Shown: positions 10,809-18,950 of the stretch, in pieces
Numbering within the stretch: position 1 is the first letter of the stretch
Layout of the letters: each line of letters opens with the position of its first letter
Source: Geobacillus thermocatenulatus
GTDB lineage: Bacteria; Bacillota; Bacilli; Bacillales; Anoxybacillaceae
NCBI RefSeq assembly: GCF_002217655.1
Contig: NZ_NEWK01000001.1
Location: 816,001-880,000, forward strand
Direction: 5' to 3'
DNA length: 64,000 bases
Position numbers and translations under genes: made by a program
Notes under the pieces: generated by a model
What the model saw: the letters and a program-made list of their open reading frames with translations, nothing else
What the model was told of the DNA's origin: nothing
The model's database searches: none

Positions 10809-10839
10809 TGCATATCGTCATCTGTTTTCACACATTCTA
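10809..10839 (+). promoter_or_regulatory. Sigma-G-type forespore promoter
   Basis: TGCATA (10809-10814), an 18-bp spacer and CATTCTA (10833-10839) match the sigma-G pattern (TGAATA, 17-18, CATACTA). The position, 24 bp before the SASP start, supports it. Confidence 0.75.
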
Positions 10840-10862
10840 TAGGTACAAGGAGGTGAAAACAG

Positions 10863-11066
10863 ATGGCACGCAACAACACGAATCAATTGCTCGTTCCAGG
10901 TGCGCAACAAGCGCTGGAGCAAATGAAATATGAGATCGCTCAAGAATTTGGCGTGAACTTAGGCGCTGACACGACTTCGCGCGCCAACGGTTCGGTCGGC
11001 GGCGAGATCACGAAACGTCTCGTAGCCATGGCGCAGCAACAATTGGGCGGCGCACGCCAATTCTAA
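10863..11066 (+). CDS. Alpha/beta-type small acid-soluble spore protein, 67 aa
   Basis: DNA-coating protein of the spore core. It contains the GPR protease site region (about residues 17-27, [11 protein letters not shown]) and the second family signature [21 protein letters not shown]. The ribosome site AAGGAGGTGA is near consensus. The gene is monocistronic, between a sigma-G promoter and a terminator. The position after thiI is that of B. subtilis sspA. Confidence 0.96.
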   Translation: MARNNTNQLLVPGAQQALEQMKYEIAQEFGVNLGADTTSRANGSVGGEITKRLVAMAQQQLGGARQF

Positions 11067-11085
11067 TTTCATCATGATGGCTTAC

Positions 11086-11113
11086 GCGGCGGGGGGCATT
11101 CCCCGCCGCTTTT
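11086..11113 (+). terminator. Terminator of the SASP gene
   Basis: GCGGCGGGG (11086-11094) pairs with CCCCGCCGC (11101-11109), followed by TTTT. The T-run is also the left boundary of the mobile element that follows. Confidence 0.85.
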
Positions 11114-11354
11114 AACATCTTTTCGAAAGAAGTCTCCCACCTCAAGGAACGCGAAGGGTGTAACCCAGTGAGTAGGTGGGAGATGAATGTCGGTTGGCGT
11201 TAGCCAACGAATAGGATAGAATATGGTTAGAACGGACACCTTCGGAACGAAGGGAAGCGTAAAGGGTTCTTGTGTGTGGCTTACCGTTCGGCAAACGCAC
11301 ACAAGTCGCTTGAAGCCCCACCTCTCAGCGAAGCGTAGGTGGTGGGTAGTTCAC
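11111..11354 (+). mobile_element. ORF-less element with IS200/IS605-like ends, copy A
   Basis: About 244 bp nearly identical in layout to the inverted copy at 55834-56056. In both, homology begins at TTTAAC and ends at TTCAC, with unrelated flanks. There are no long terminal inverted repeats. Instead each end has its own subterminal hairpin (left: 11133-11142 with 11174-11183; right: near 11320-11345), as in single-strand-transposing IS200/IS605 elements. The conserved middle holds no gene. This fits a non-autonomous (PATE-type) derivative. The right end resembles the omega-RNA-encoding end of tnpB elements; that part is inference. Confidence 0.7.
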
Positions 11355-11370
11355 GATGGGAAAAACGGTA

Positions 11371-11399
11371 TTCAAAATAGAACGACTATTTTGTATAAT
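11371..11399 (+). promoter_or_regulatory. Promoter with internal palindrome for the acyl-CoA synthetase gene
   Basis: TTCAAA (11371-11376), a 17-bp spacer and TATAAT (11394-11399). An 8-bp perfect inverted repeat, CAAAATAG (11373-11380) and CTATTTTG (11386-11393), fills the space between the boxes, a classical repressor position. Confidence 0.65.
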
Positions 11400-11444
11400 A
11401 GAGATGCCGACCGCGGCGAAACAAGACAGAGGGGGAGAGGAACG

Positions 11445-13037
11445 ATGAGACGGGAAGACTTGATTGCTCCCGAGCGCTACAATTTGACATCGGAAATAGA
11501 GCGGCATGCGGCCGCCGACCTGGATCGGATCGCGTTGAAATGGGAGAGCGAGCAAGGCGAAACGAAAGAGATTACATACGGCCGTTTGATGGCGCGCGCC
11601 AACCAAATTGGAAACGCTTTCTTGTCACGTGGGCTCGAAAAAGGCGATAAAGTGCTCGTCATGATGCCGCGCCTCATGGAAACATACGAAGTGTATATAG
11701 GAGCGCTCAAAGCTGGGCTTGTCGTCATCCCAAGCTCGGAGATGCTGCGGACAAAGGATTTGCAATATCGGCTCGCCCATAGCGAAGCGAAAGCGGTTGT
11801 CGCGTATGCGCCGTATACGGACGAATTTGCGCCGATTGACGGCATCGAACGTTTGATGAAGTTCGTCATCGGAGAACCCCGGGACGGATGGATTCCGCTT
11901 GAAGATGCTATGGCGAACGAAAGCGAAACGCTTGAGGCGGCGGACACCTCGCGCGATGATATGGCGTTTTTGTCGTACACATCCGGCACGACCGGCAATC
12001 CGAAAGGGGTTGTGCATTGCCATGGTTGGGCGTACGCCCACTTGCGCACGGCGGCAAAAAACTGGCTGTGCATTGAAGAAGGCGACCTCGTTTGGGCGAC
12101 GGCCGGGCCGGGGTGGCAAAAATGGATTTGGAGCCCGTTTTTATCGGTGCTCGGCTCGGGGGCGACCGGTTTCGTCTACTACGGCCGCTTTGAGCCGGAA
12201 AAATATTTGCAGCTGCTCGAAAAATATCAAATCAATGTGCTTTGCTGCACGCCGACCGAGTATCGTTTGATGGCGAAAGTGCCGGACATCGGCCGTTATC
12301 ATCTATCTCATTTGCACAGCGCCGTGTCCGCCGGCGAGCCGCTCAACCGCGAAGTGATCGACACGTTTGCCAAGCATTTCGGCGTCGACGTGCGCGACGG
12401 CTACGGCCAGACAGAAAACACGCTGCTTGTCGGCGTCATGAAAGGAATGCCCATCAAGCCGGGTTCGATGGGGAAACCGACGCCGGGCAACCGCGTCGAA
12501 ATTATCGATGAAAACGGCGAGCCATGCCCGCCCGGACAAGTCGGCGACATCGCCGTCCATATCGAGACGCCGGCGCTGTTTAAGTATTATTACAAAGATC
12601 CGGAGCGGACAGCGATGCAGTTCCGCGGCGACTACTACATTACGGGAGACAAAGCGCGCAAAGACGAAGACGGCTATTTCTGGTTTGAAGGCCGCGGGGA
12701 TGACATCATCATCAGCGCCGGCTATACGATCGGCCCGTTTGAAGTCGAAGACGCGCTTGTTAAGCACCCAGCCGTAAAAGAGTGCGCCGTCGTCGCCAGT
12801 CCGGATGAAGTGCGCGGCCATGTTGTCAAAGCGTTTGTCGTGTTGCGCGACGGGGTCGACAAAGACGATCCGTCACTGATTCCGGCTCTGCAAGAACATG
12901 TGAAACAGTTGACGGCGCCGTACAAATACCCGCGCAAAATCGAGTTTGTCGACGATTTGCCGAAAACGGCGTCCGGAAAAATCCGCCGCGTCGAGCTGCG
13001 CGAGCGGGAAGCCCGCCTTGCCGGCCGGTCGTTGTAA
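11445..13037 (+). CDS. ytcI: Acyl-CoA synthetase (AMP-forming), 530 aa
   Basis: Activates a short- or medium-chain carboxylate to acyl-CoA through an acyl-adenylate. The P-loop A3 motif YTSGTTGNPKGVV is at about residues 178-190, the A5-type motif is DGYGQTE, and TGDKARKDEDGYF and the catalytic C-terminal lysine region KTASGKI are present. The ATG at 11445 follows GGGGGAGAGG; longer in-frame upstream sequence belongs to the repeat element and lacks family similarity. It lies alone between a palindromic promoter and a strong terminator. The B. subtilis counterpart by position is ytcI. The exact substrate is unknown. Confidence 0.9.
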   Translation: MRREDLIAPERYNLTSEIERHAAADLDRIALKWESEQGETKEITYGRLMARANQIGNAFLSRGLEKGDKVLVMMPRLMETYEVYIGALKAGLVVIPSSEMLRTKDLQYRLAHSEAKAVVAYAPYTDEFAPIDGIERLMKFVIGEPRDGWIPLEDAMANESETLEAADTSRDDMAFLSYTSGTTGNPKGVVHCHGWAYAHLRTAAKNWLCIEEGDLVWATAGPGWQKWIWSPFLSVLGSGATGFVYYGRFEPEKYLQLLEKYQINVLCCTPTEYRLMAKVPDIGRYHLSHLHSAVSAGEPLNREVIDTFAKHFGVDVRDGYGQTENTLLVGVMKGMPIKPGSMGKPTPGNRVEIIDENGEPCPPGQVGDIAVHIETPALFKYYYKDPERTAMQFRGDYYITGDKARKDEDGYFWFEGRGDDIIISAGYTIGPFEVEDALVKHPAVKECAVVASPDEVRGHVVKAFVVLRDGVDKDDPSLIPALQEHVKQLTAPYKYPRKIEFVDDLPKTASGKIRRVELREREARLAGRSL

Positions 13038-13100
13038 GCAGAAAGGGCCGGTTGAGCTGGCCGTTGCCAGAAGCGAGCGATGTCCGCGCGGCGACCAAAC

Positions 13101-13131
13101 AAGAGGGTGTCTCGTTGCGAGACACCCTCTT
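13101..13131. terminator. Terminator hairpin between convergent genes
   Basis: AAGAGGGTGTCTC (13101-13113) pairs perfectly with GAGACACCCTCTT (13119-13131) across a 5-base loop. Confidence 0.75.
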
Positions 13132-13198
13132 GCCGCATGCGCGCTGCACGGATTCGCCCTTTTCGATCCGGTGTTTTGCTCGAAAACAGACGTGCGCT

Positions 13199-14002
13199 TC
13201 ACAAAAAGACGCGTTTCACTTTATCCCAGAACGAATTGTCTTTTAGGCGCACCGTTTTGACCACCCGGTCGCTTAAACGAATGTCAATCCGCTCAATATG
13301 CTGGATGCTGAGCGCTTCATTGTCGAGGCCGATGATCGGAAAATGGCTCGTTTCCTCTGACATTTTCAGCGTCAACGTCCGCGAGCCGCTCAAAATGAAC
13401 GGCGAGCCGAGCGTCCGGTAGCGGTTGCTGTTGAGCGAGGCGAGTTCGCTCACTTGAAAGCACGGCAAGAGCGGATCGACGACCGCTCCGTGCACCGATT
13501 TATTGTAGCCGGTGCTGCCGGTCGGCGTCGAAACGATGATGCCGTCGCCGCGGAACGTCTCGAAATGCAAGTCGTCGATGAAAACGTCGATCGCCATCGT
13601 TTTAATGATTTGGGAGCGTATCGAACATTCGTTTAAGCAGAAAAACGAAGCCGCGCCGTCGATCGTCACTTCGATGATGGGGTAGCGCCGCACTTCGAGT
13701 TTCCAATTTTTCGCCGCTTCCACCATATGATCGATGTCGTCAATATGGAAATCGCAGTAAAACCCGCGCGCCGGCAAGACGGACACGCCGACGTACAAAC
13801 GGTCAGGAAGAAATCCCGTCTGCCGCACCGCCTGCAAAAACGCGCCGTCATCCCCGATGCTGACGATGATGTTTGCTTCCCGATAGTCGTCGACGACCAC
13901 AAACGGACCGCGCTCTGCCAGCTCCATGAGCGGCTTCACCCGTTCGATGAGCTTGTCGTCGAGCTTATAAAAAAAATAAAGACGGTTGCGTTCCATATCC
14001 AT
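13199..14002 (-). CDS. nadK: NAD kinase 2, 267 aa
   Basis: Phosphorylates NAD to NADP. The nucleotide-binding motif normally written GGDGT reads GDDGA here (residues about 68-72, ISIGDDGAFLQA). The second signature TPTGSTGYNKS is intact. The ATG at 14002 follows GGAGGG at good spacing. Bacillus has two NAD kinases; the position next to sppA corresponds to the YtdI paralogue. The changed GGDGT motif may be a feature of this paralogue rather than a defect. Confidence 0.93.
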   Translation of the reverse strand: MDMERNRLYFFYKLDDKLIERVKPLMELAERGPFVVVDDYREANIIVSIGDDGAFLQAVRQTGFLPDRLYVGVSVLPARGFYCDFHIDDIDHMVEAAKNWKLEVRRYPIIEVTIDGAASFFCLNECSIRSQIIKTMAIDVFIDDLHFETFRGDGIIVSTPTGSTGYNKSVHGAVVDPLLPCFQVSELASLNSNRYRTLGSPFILSGSRTLTLKMSEETSHFPIIGLDNEALSIQHIERIDIRLSDRVVKTVRLKDNSFWDKVKRVFL

Positions 14003-14108
14003 GTTTTGCCCTCCTGCTGGCATCATTCCGTGTTTCTGTGTACAATAAACATTGTACCACATTTTCCATCCATTCTAAAAATATGGGAACGGATTCAGGG
14101 GGAGAACG

Positions 14109-15116
14109 ATGAATCGAAAACGATGGACAGCGTTGGCCATCGCCGCGGCCTTGTTTGTCATTTCGGTGCTTGTTCATGCGGTTGGCGTTCTTTTGTCCGA
14201 CAAGGCCGGCGGCTGGTCGGAAAGCTGGCTGGCGCTCATGGAGTCGCCATTTAGCGAAGAAGTCATCGCCGAGGGCGACCCGTTGAAAAAAATCGCGGTG
14301 TTGGAAGTGAACGGAGTTATTCAAGATGCGGGGGAAGCGGAGTCGCTTCTTTCCTCATCGACGTACAACCACCAAACGTTTTTGCAAATGATCAAACAGG
14401 CGAAGGAAGATCGAGACGTCAAAGCGATCATTTTGTGCATCAATTCGCCGGGCGGCGGTGTCGCGGAAAGCGCGGAAATTTACGATCAGCTGATGAAGCT
14501 GAAAAAGAAGACGAACAAGCCGATTTACGTATCGATGGGGGCCATGGCCGCCTCGGGCGGTTACTATATCGCTGCGGCCGGCGATAAAATTTTCGCCAGC
14601 CCGGAGACGATCACCGGCTCCATCGGTGTCATCATGCAAAGCGTCAACTATGAAGGGCTGGCAAAGAAGTACGGCGTGGAGCTTGTCACGATCAAAAGCG
14701 GGCCGTACAAAGACATCATGAATCCGGCGCGCAAAATGACCGAGGCGGAACGGGAGATTTTGCAGCAGCTGATCAATGATTCGTATGATGCGTTTGTGGA
14801 TGTGGTGGCCAAAGGGAGAAAGCTGCCGGAAGACACGGTGCGCAAGCTGGCGGATGGCCGCATTTATGACGGGCGACAGGCGAAGGCGCTCCGCCTTGTC
14901 GACGAGTTCGGCTACTTGGATGACGCGATCGCTGCGCTCAAAAAAGAGCATCATTTAACCGGCGCTCAAGTCGTAAAATACGTGAACGATGCGCCGTGGA
15001 GCTCTCTTTTTGAGATGGTGTCGAACCGGATGAAGCCGGACAGCGAGGCGGCCGGGCTCATCCGCCTGTTGTCGCGCCCATCCTCGCCGCGGCTGATGTA
15101 TTTATACGCCGAATAA
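14109..15116 (+). CDS. sppA: Signal peptide peptidase SppA, 335 aa
   Basis: Membrane-anchored serine protease that degrades cleaved signal peptides. One N-terminal transmembrane segment (residues about 6-28) precedes an S49 catalytic domain. The nucleophile is Ser149 in AMAASGGYY and the general base is Lys201 in GPYKDI, a 52-residue spacing equal to the B. subtilis Ser147/Lys199 pair. AGGGGGAGAACG precedes the ATG. The RDD membrane protein follows after 12 bp, so the two probably form an operon. Confidence 0.95.
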   Translation: MNRKRWTALAIAAALFVISVLVHAVGVLLSDKAGGWSESWLALMESPFSEEVIAEGDPLKKIAVLEVNGVIQDAGEAESLLSSSTYNHQTFLQMIKQAKEDRDVKAIILCINSPGGGVAESAEIYDQLMKLKKKTNKPIYVSMGAMAASGGYYIAAAGDKIFASPETITGSIGVIMQSVNYEGLAKKYGVELVTIKSGPYKDIMNPARKMTEAEREILQQLINDSYDAFVDVVAKGRKLPEDTVRKLADGRIYDGRQAKALRLVDEFGYLDDAIAALKKEHHLTGAQVVKYVNDAPWSSLFEMVSNRMKPDSEAAGLIRLLSRPSSPRLMYLYAE

Positions 15117-15128
15117 AGGAGTGGAAAC

Positions 15129-15602
15129 ATGACGGACATGCAAATAACGGCGCCGCTTTCGGATCATCATCTCCCGCCGGCAGAGCGCCCTCTCTGCTAC
15201 GGCGGCTTTTGGCTCCGCTTTTGGGCGTATTGCCTTGATGTCATTGTTGTCTCGAGCCTCAACCGGCTTGTCGTCTGGCCGCTTTTCCGCCTGTTCGATT
15301 GGCCGCTTGAGCGGGACGGTTTGTTTGCGCCGGCAGCGATCGCGTCAGCGGTCGTCTTTTACGCCTATTTCGTGTTGATGACGAAACGGTTTGGGCAGAC
15401 GCTTGGCAAAATGGTGTTCGGCTTAAAAGTGGTCGATGAGCGCGGTGAGCCGCTCACCTGGCTGACCGTGTTGTTTCGCGAAGTCGTCGGCAAGTTCATT
15501 TCCAAGACGCTGTTGTTTATCGGCTTTTTGTTCGTAGCGTTTTCCGAAAAGAAAAAAGGGATGCATGACCAGTTCGCGGATACGATCGTCGTCCGCGAGT
15601 AA
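15129..15602 (+). CDS. yteJ: RDD-family membrane protein, 157 aa
   Basis: Small integral membrane protein of unknown function. The RDD domain begins at FWLRFWAYCLDVIVV, followed by a second hydrophobic segment near residues 70-85 and a conserved GQTLGKMVFGLKVVDERG. A third hydrophobic segment lies near residues 120-140. It sits 12 bp after sppA with an AAAGGAG ribosome site. In B. subtilis the homologue YteJ is likewise next to sppA, and the pair protects against lantibiotics; applying that here is inference. Confidence 0.88.
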   Translation: MTDMQITAPLSDHHLPPAERPLCYGGFWLRFWAYCLDVIVVSSLNRLVVWPLFRLFDWPLERDGLFAPAAIASAVVFYAYFVLMTKRFGQTLGKMVFGLKVVDERGEPLTWLTVLFREVVGKFISKTLLFIGFLFVAFSEKKKGMHDQFADTIVVRE

Positions 15603-15712
15603 CCCATCCGCCCTCATCAAGAACGGACCGTCAACCAATGTCCGCCTGCCGAAACGGCAGGTTTATTTTTTTTCCAGATGGCGACAATGGATGATGAAAG
15701 GGAGGGCGGACA

Positions 15713-16402
15713 TTGAAAGCAATCATCGCGGTCATCGCAACAGTTGTTCTTTTGCTTCTTCTCGTCGCCTGGATGAAAGTATCGGTGACGCTCGTGTTTC
15801 GCCATATGAAAGACGATGATGAATGCAAAATTGTGGTGCGCACGTTGTTTGGCCTCATCCGCTACACCGTCCGCATTCCGCTCATCAAAGTGGACATGGA
15901 TTCGGATGCGCCGGGGGTGGCGTTTCTCCATAAAAAAGGAATGGGGGGGACGCACGGAAAAGAGGAAAAGAGAGGAAAAGTGACGCCACAAAACATCGCC
16001 GACCTGTTTCGGCAGTTGAAACGGTTTCTCCAGCAGGTCGTCGACTTGCATGAAATTATGAAACAATTTTACCGCCACGTGACGATTACGAAATGGGAGT
16101 GGAAAACGAGAATCGGCACCGGCGACGCCGCGTCAACTGGCTTGCTCGTGGGGCTTGGCTGGTCATTGAAATACATGATCATCAGCACGGCGAGCCGCTA
16201 TATGAACATGAAAACCACTCCGGTTGTCGCCATCGTTCCGGCCTATGATCGGGCCGCTTCGGAAACCATGTTTTTATGTATGATTCAGTTTCGAATCGGG
16301 CATGCTATGGTAGCAGGATTGCGAGTGGTCAAACATTGGCGCGGACAGCGGCCGCCAAAGCGGGACCCATTGGCGGCCAAGCAGGCAAATGAAGGCTACT
16401 AG
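15713..16402 (+). CDS. ytfI: DUF2953 protein YtfI, 229 aa
   Basis: Hypothetical protein with one N-terminal membrane segment (residues 1-20) and a predicted soluble remainder. The start is TTG at 15713 behind GGGAGGGCGG; no ATG fits. It precedes ytfJ by 11 bp, an arrangement conserved in Bacillus spore formers. Function is unknown; its link to sporulation rests on the neighbour. The last 130 bases also contain a forespore promoter for ytfJ. Confidence 0.85.
   Translation: MKAIIAVIATVVLLLLLVAWMKVSVTLVFRHMKDDDECKIVVRTLFGLIRYTVRIPLIKVDMDSDAPGVAFLHKKGMGGTHGKEEKRGKVTPQNIADLFRQLKRFLQQVVDLHEIMKQFYRHVTITKWEWKTRIGTGDAASTGLLVGLGWSLKYMIISTASRYMNMKTTPVVAIVPAYDRAASETMFLCMIQFRIGHAMVAGLRVVKHWRGQRPPKRDPLAAKQANEGY
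16277..16307 (+). promoter_or_regulatory. Sigma-F/G-type promoter for ytfJ, inside ytfI
   Basis: TGTATG (16277-16282), an 18-bp spacer and CATGCTA (16301-16307) fit the forespore consensus. B. subtilis ytfJ is known to be expressed in the forespore. Confidence 0.65.
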
Positions 16403-16413
16403 GAGGAATGACG

Positions 16414-16878
16414 ATGACGAACCATCCGATTCAAGGGCTGATGACAACAGCGATGGAAAACTTAAAACAAATGATCGACGTCAATACCATTATCGGCGAC
16501 CCGGTCGAGACGCCTGACGGGAGTGTCATTTTGACCGTCTCGAAAGTTGGGTTTGGCTTTGCCGCCGGGGGCAGCGAGTTTATGCTTGACGGCCAACAAA
16601 ACGGCCACCAAGGGGTGCAAGCCGGCGGGAACGGGCAGGCTCAAGGGAACGGACATCCGTTTGGCGGCGGCAGCGGCGGCGGTGTGTCGATTACGCCGAT
16701 TGCGTTTCTCGTCGTCAACGCGTCCGGGGTGAAGCTGCTCCATTTGGATGAAAGCACGCACTTATACGAAAAAATTCTCGATGTCGCGCCGCAGGCGTTT
16801 GAGAAGATTCAGGCGATGCTGAGGAAAAACAAGAAAGACGGTGTCGCACACGAAAAAGCGAACGACTTTGACATTTAG
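16414..16878 (+). CDS. ytfJ: Sporulation protein YtfJ (GerW), 154 aa
   Basis: Forespore protein needed for normal germination in B. subtilis. The N-terminal domain is highly conserved (HPIQGLM, VNTIIGDPVETPDGSVI, GFGFAAGGSEF). A Gly/Gln/Asn-rich linker (about residues 68-92) and a second conserved block (ITPIAFLVVNASGVKLL) follow. The start at 16414 gives MTNHPIQGL as in the family; an ATG at 16408 lies too close to the AGGAGG ribosome site. Its own forespore promoter lies within ytfI. Confidence 0.93.
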   Translation: MTNHPIQGLMTTAMENLKQMIDVNTIIGDPVETPDGSVILTVSKVGFGFAAGGSEFMLDGQQNGHQGVQAGGNGQAQGNGHPFGGGSGGGVSITPIAFLVVNASGVKLLHLDESTHLYEKILDVAPQAFEKIQAMLRKNKKDGVAHEKANDFDI

Positions 16879-16933
16879 CCGGACCGCTGGCGTCCGGCGT
16901 TTTTCCGTTTGGCGGCGCCGCCGGACAAAATCG

Positions 16934-16962
16934 TTGAAAAATTCTGCTTTGCGTTTTAGTAT
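16934..16962 (+). promoter_or_regulatory. Sigma-A promoter of tpx
   Basis: TTGAAA (16934-16939), 17 bp, TAGTAT (16957-16962), about 40 bp before the tpx start codon. Confidence 0.75.
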
Positions 16963-17001
16963 GGAAGTAGTACATATTTTTTCTAAAGGGGGAGAGAACC
17001 C

Positions 17002-17502
17002 ATGGCCTATGTGACGTTTAAAGGGCAGCCGGTGACGCTTGTCGGCAACGAAGTGAAAGTCGGCGACAAAGCGCCGGATTTCACCGTGCTTGATCAAAAC
17101 TTGCAGGAAGTGACGCTCGCGGATACGAAAGGACATGTTCGCCTCATCAGCGTTGTTCCGTCGCTCGACACCGGGGTTTGCGACGCGCAAACGCGCCGGT
17201 TTAACGAGGAAGCGGCAAAGCTCGACAATGTGAAAGTGTTGACGATCAGCGTCGATTTGCCGTTTGCGCAAAAGCGATGGTGCGGCGCCGCCGGCATTGA
17301 GAACGTGCAAGTGTTGTCCGACCATCGCGATGTTTCGTTTGGACAAGCATACGGCGTCTTGATCAAAGAACTGCGCCTGCTTGCCCGCGCCGTGTTTGTC
17401 ATCGACAGCCATGACACAGTGACGTATGTCGAATACGTGCCGGAAGTAACGAACCATCCGAACTACGAAGCGGCGATTGAAGCGGCGAAAGCGGCGAAAT
17501 AA
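17002..17502 (+). CDS. tpx: Thiol peroxidase Tpx, 166 aa
   Basis: Atypical 2-Cys peroxiredoxin that reduces hydroperoxides with thioredoxin. The peroxidatic cysteine is in [14 protein letters not shown] (Cys60) and the resolving cysteine in KRWCGAAGI (Cys94), at normal spacing. The protein is full length. Its own sigma-A promoter, an AAAGGGGGAGAG ribosome site and a terminator immediately after the stop make it monocistronic. Confidence 0.97.
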   Translation: MAYVTFKGQPVTLVGNEVKVGDKAPDFTVLDQNLQEVTLADTKGHVRLISVVPSLDTGVCDAQTRRFNEEAAKLDNVKVLTISVDLPFAQKRWCGAAGIENVQVLSDHRDVSFGQAYGVLIKELRLLARAVFVIDSHDTVTYVEYVPEVTNHPNYEAAIEAAKAAK

Positions 17503-17504
17503 TG

Positions 17505-17533
17505 AAAAGGCCCCGACCCGTTCGGGGCCTTTT
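17505..17533 (+). terminator. Intrinsic terminator of tpx
   Basis: AAAAGGCCCCGA pairs with TTCGGGGCCTTTT around CCCG, starting two bases after the stop codon. Confidence 0.92.
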
Positions 17534-17621
17534 CGTTCCTATCGGTGCGTTTCTTGCGGCGCGAGGCGGACGGTCGTACAATATACAGAAGGGACGTTGG
17601 CAGAAAGGTGGGGACGTACAG

Positions 17622-18611
17622 ATGATGACGCCAGTCGAACGGTTGTTCATGGTATTCGATGAAACGGCTCAACTTTTGCAAGAAGAATTGCAATGCACGT
17701 ATTTAGAAGCCGTCGCGGAGACGGGGGAGAATTTGTTCCATGGTGACGTGCTGCAAGATGAGGTGAGCGAGCTGAACGCGAAACGGCTGAAAAAGCAGTA
17801 TCACGAACTGACGCTGGAACAGTTTCAAAACGAAGAAATCCGCAAGGCGTTTCAGCTTGCGGTGTTAAAAGGGATGCGCCAGCATGTCCAGCCGCACCAC
17901 CAAATGACTCCGGATGCGGTCAGTTTGTTTTTGGCGTATTTGGTCCGCGAGTTTACGCGCTCGCATTTGGCGCTGAAGATCCTCGATCCGGCCGTCGGCA
18001 CGGCGAATTTATTGACGGCCGTGTTAAACGGCCTTCGGGGCAAACAGGCGGCGAGCTACGGCAGCGATGTCGATGATCTGCTTGTCAAATTGGCGTATAT
18101 CAACGCAAACTTGCAACAGCACCCGGTGCAGCTGTTCAATCAGGACAGCCTGAAGCCGTTGTTCGTTGAGCCGGTTGACGTCGTCGTCTGCGATCTGCCG
18201 GTCGGCTATTACCCGGATGACGACAATGCCGTCCGCTTTGCCTTAAAAGCGAAAGAAGGAAAGTCGTATGCCCATCATTTGTTCATCGAGCAAAGCTTGC
18301 GCTATACGAAAGAGGGGGGGTACTTGTTTTTCCTGATCCCGAATACGTTGTTCTCGAGCCCGCAGGCGGGGCAGCTGAACGAGTTTTTAAGAGAGGCGGC
18401 CATTGTCCAAGGAGTCTTGCAGCTGCCGCTGTCGATGTTTAAACACGATCAGGCGGCGAAAAGCGTGTTCATTTTGCAAAAAAAAGGGCCGAACGTCAAA
18501 AAGCCAAAACACGTGCTGCTTGTCGAGCTGCCGCGGTTTTCCAACAAATCGGCAATGCAGGCGATGATGGCGAAAATCGACGCCTGGATCACCGAGGAAA
18601 AAGGACAGTGA
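17622..18611 (+). CDS. ytxK: Class I SAM-dependent methyltransferase YtxK, 329 aa
   Basis: Resembles N6-adenine DNA methylases of type I systems. The AdoMet motif I is ILDPAVGTANLLTAVL (about residues 116-131). The catalytic motif IV, usually NPPY, reads CDLPVGYY here, so methylation of an exocyclic amino group is uncertain. No restriction or specificity subunit is nearby; the gene follows tpx and precedes ackA as in B. subtilis. The ATG at 17622 follows an AGAAAGGTGGGG ribosome site; upstream in-frame sequence overlaps the tpx terminator and is not coding. Confidence 0.88.
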   Translation: MMTPVERLFMVFDETAQLLQEELQCTYLEAVAETGENLFHGDVLQDEVSELNAKRLKKQYHELTLEQFQNEEIRKAFQLAVLKGMRQHVQPHHQMTPDAVSLFLAYLVREFTRSHLALKILDPAVGTANLLTAVLNGLRGKQAASYGSDVDDLLVKLAYINANLQQHPVQLFNQDSLKPLFVEPVDVVVCDLPVGYYPDDDNAVRFALKAKEGKSYAHHLFIEQSLRYTKEGGYLFFLIPNTLFSSPQAGQLNEFLREAAIVQGVLQLPLSMFKHDQAAKSVFILQKKGPNVKKPKHVLLVELPRFSNKSAMQAMMAKIDAWITEEKGQ

Positions 18612-18612
18612 C

Positions 18613-18646
18613 AAGAGGGTGCCCCAATTGCAGGGGACACCCTTTT
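18613..18646 (+). terminator. Terminator after ytxK
   Basis: AAGAGGGTGCCCC and GGGGACACCCTTTT form a long imperfect stem ending in TTTT, two bases after the stop codon. Confidence 0.85.
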
Positions 18647-18806
18647 GGATCGCTGGCCCGCCAAGTTCCTTCACAAAACGAGAGGTTGCCTCTTCCCCCC
18701 TTGCGCTCACGCGTGGAAGTGAGGGCTTCTCGATGATCAAGGCTGCTCTTTCACCGCCCTTTTTGATCAGCGTCGTTTTCATTTTTCACAACATAAAAAC
18801 TTTTTC

Positions 18807-18864
18807 TTGCAACCGGTTGCGAAACAAAGCCGCGCTTGAAACGTGAAAATGGGAGGCATACAAT
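18807..18864 (+). promoter_or_regulatory. ackA promoter with upstream cre-like site
   Basis: The promoter is TTGAAA (18836-18841), 17 bp, TACAAT (18859-18864). Upstream, TTGCAACCGGTTGCGA (18807-18822) fits 15 of 16 positions of the cre consensus WTGNAANCGNWNNCAW and contains a perfect 12-bp palindrome. With a start near 18871 its centre is at about -56. CcpA activates B. subtilis ackA from a cre at that distance. Confidence 0.75.
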
Positions 18865-18950
18865 GAAAAAGGCATAGTGAAACGGCGCCCAATCGCGCAC
18901 ACTAACGATAAGCGCGAGCGGATTTTGGCAAAAAAGGAGCTGTGTTTTCG

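Noticed and set aside
14109-15116. Prophage or ClpP-type protease for the S49 gene
   Set aside because: The membrane anchor, Ser149/Lys201 dyad and RDD neighbour identify chromosomal SppA; no phage genes are near.
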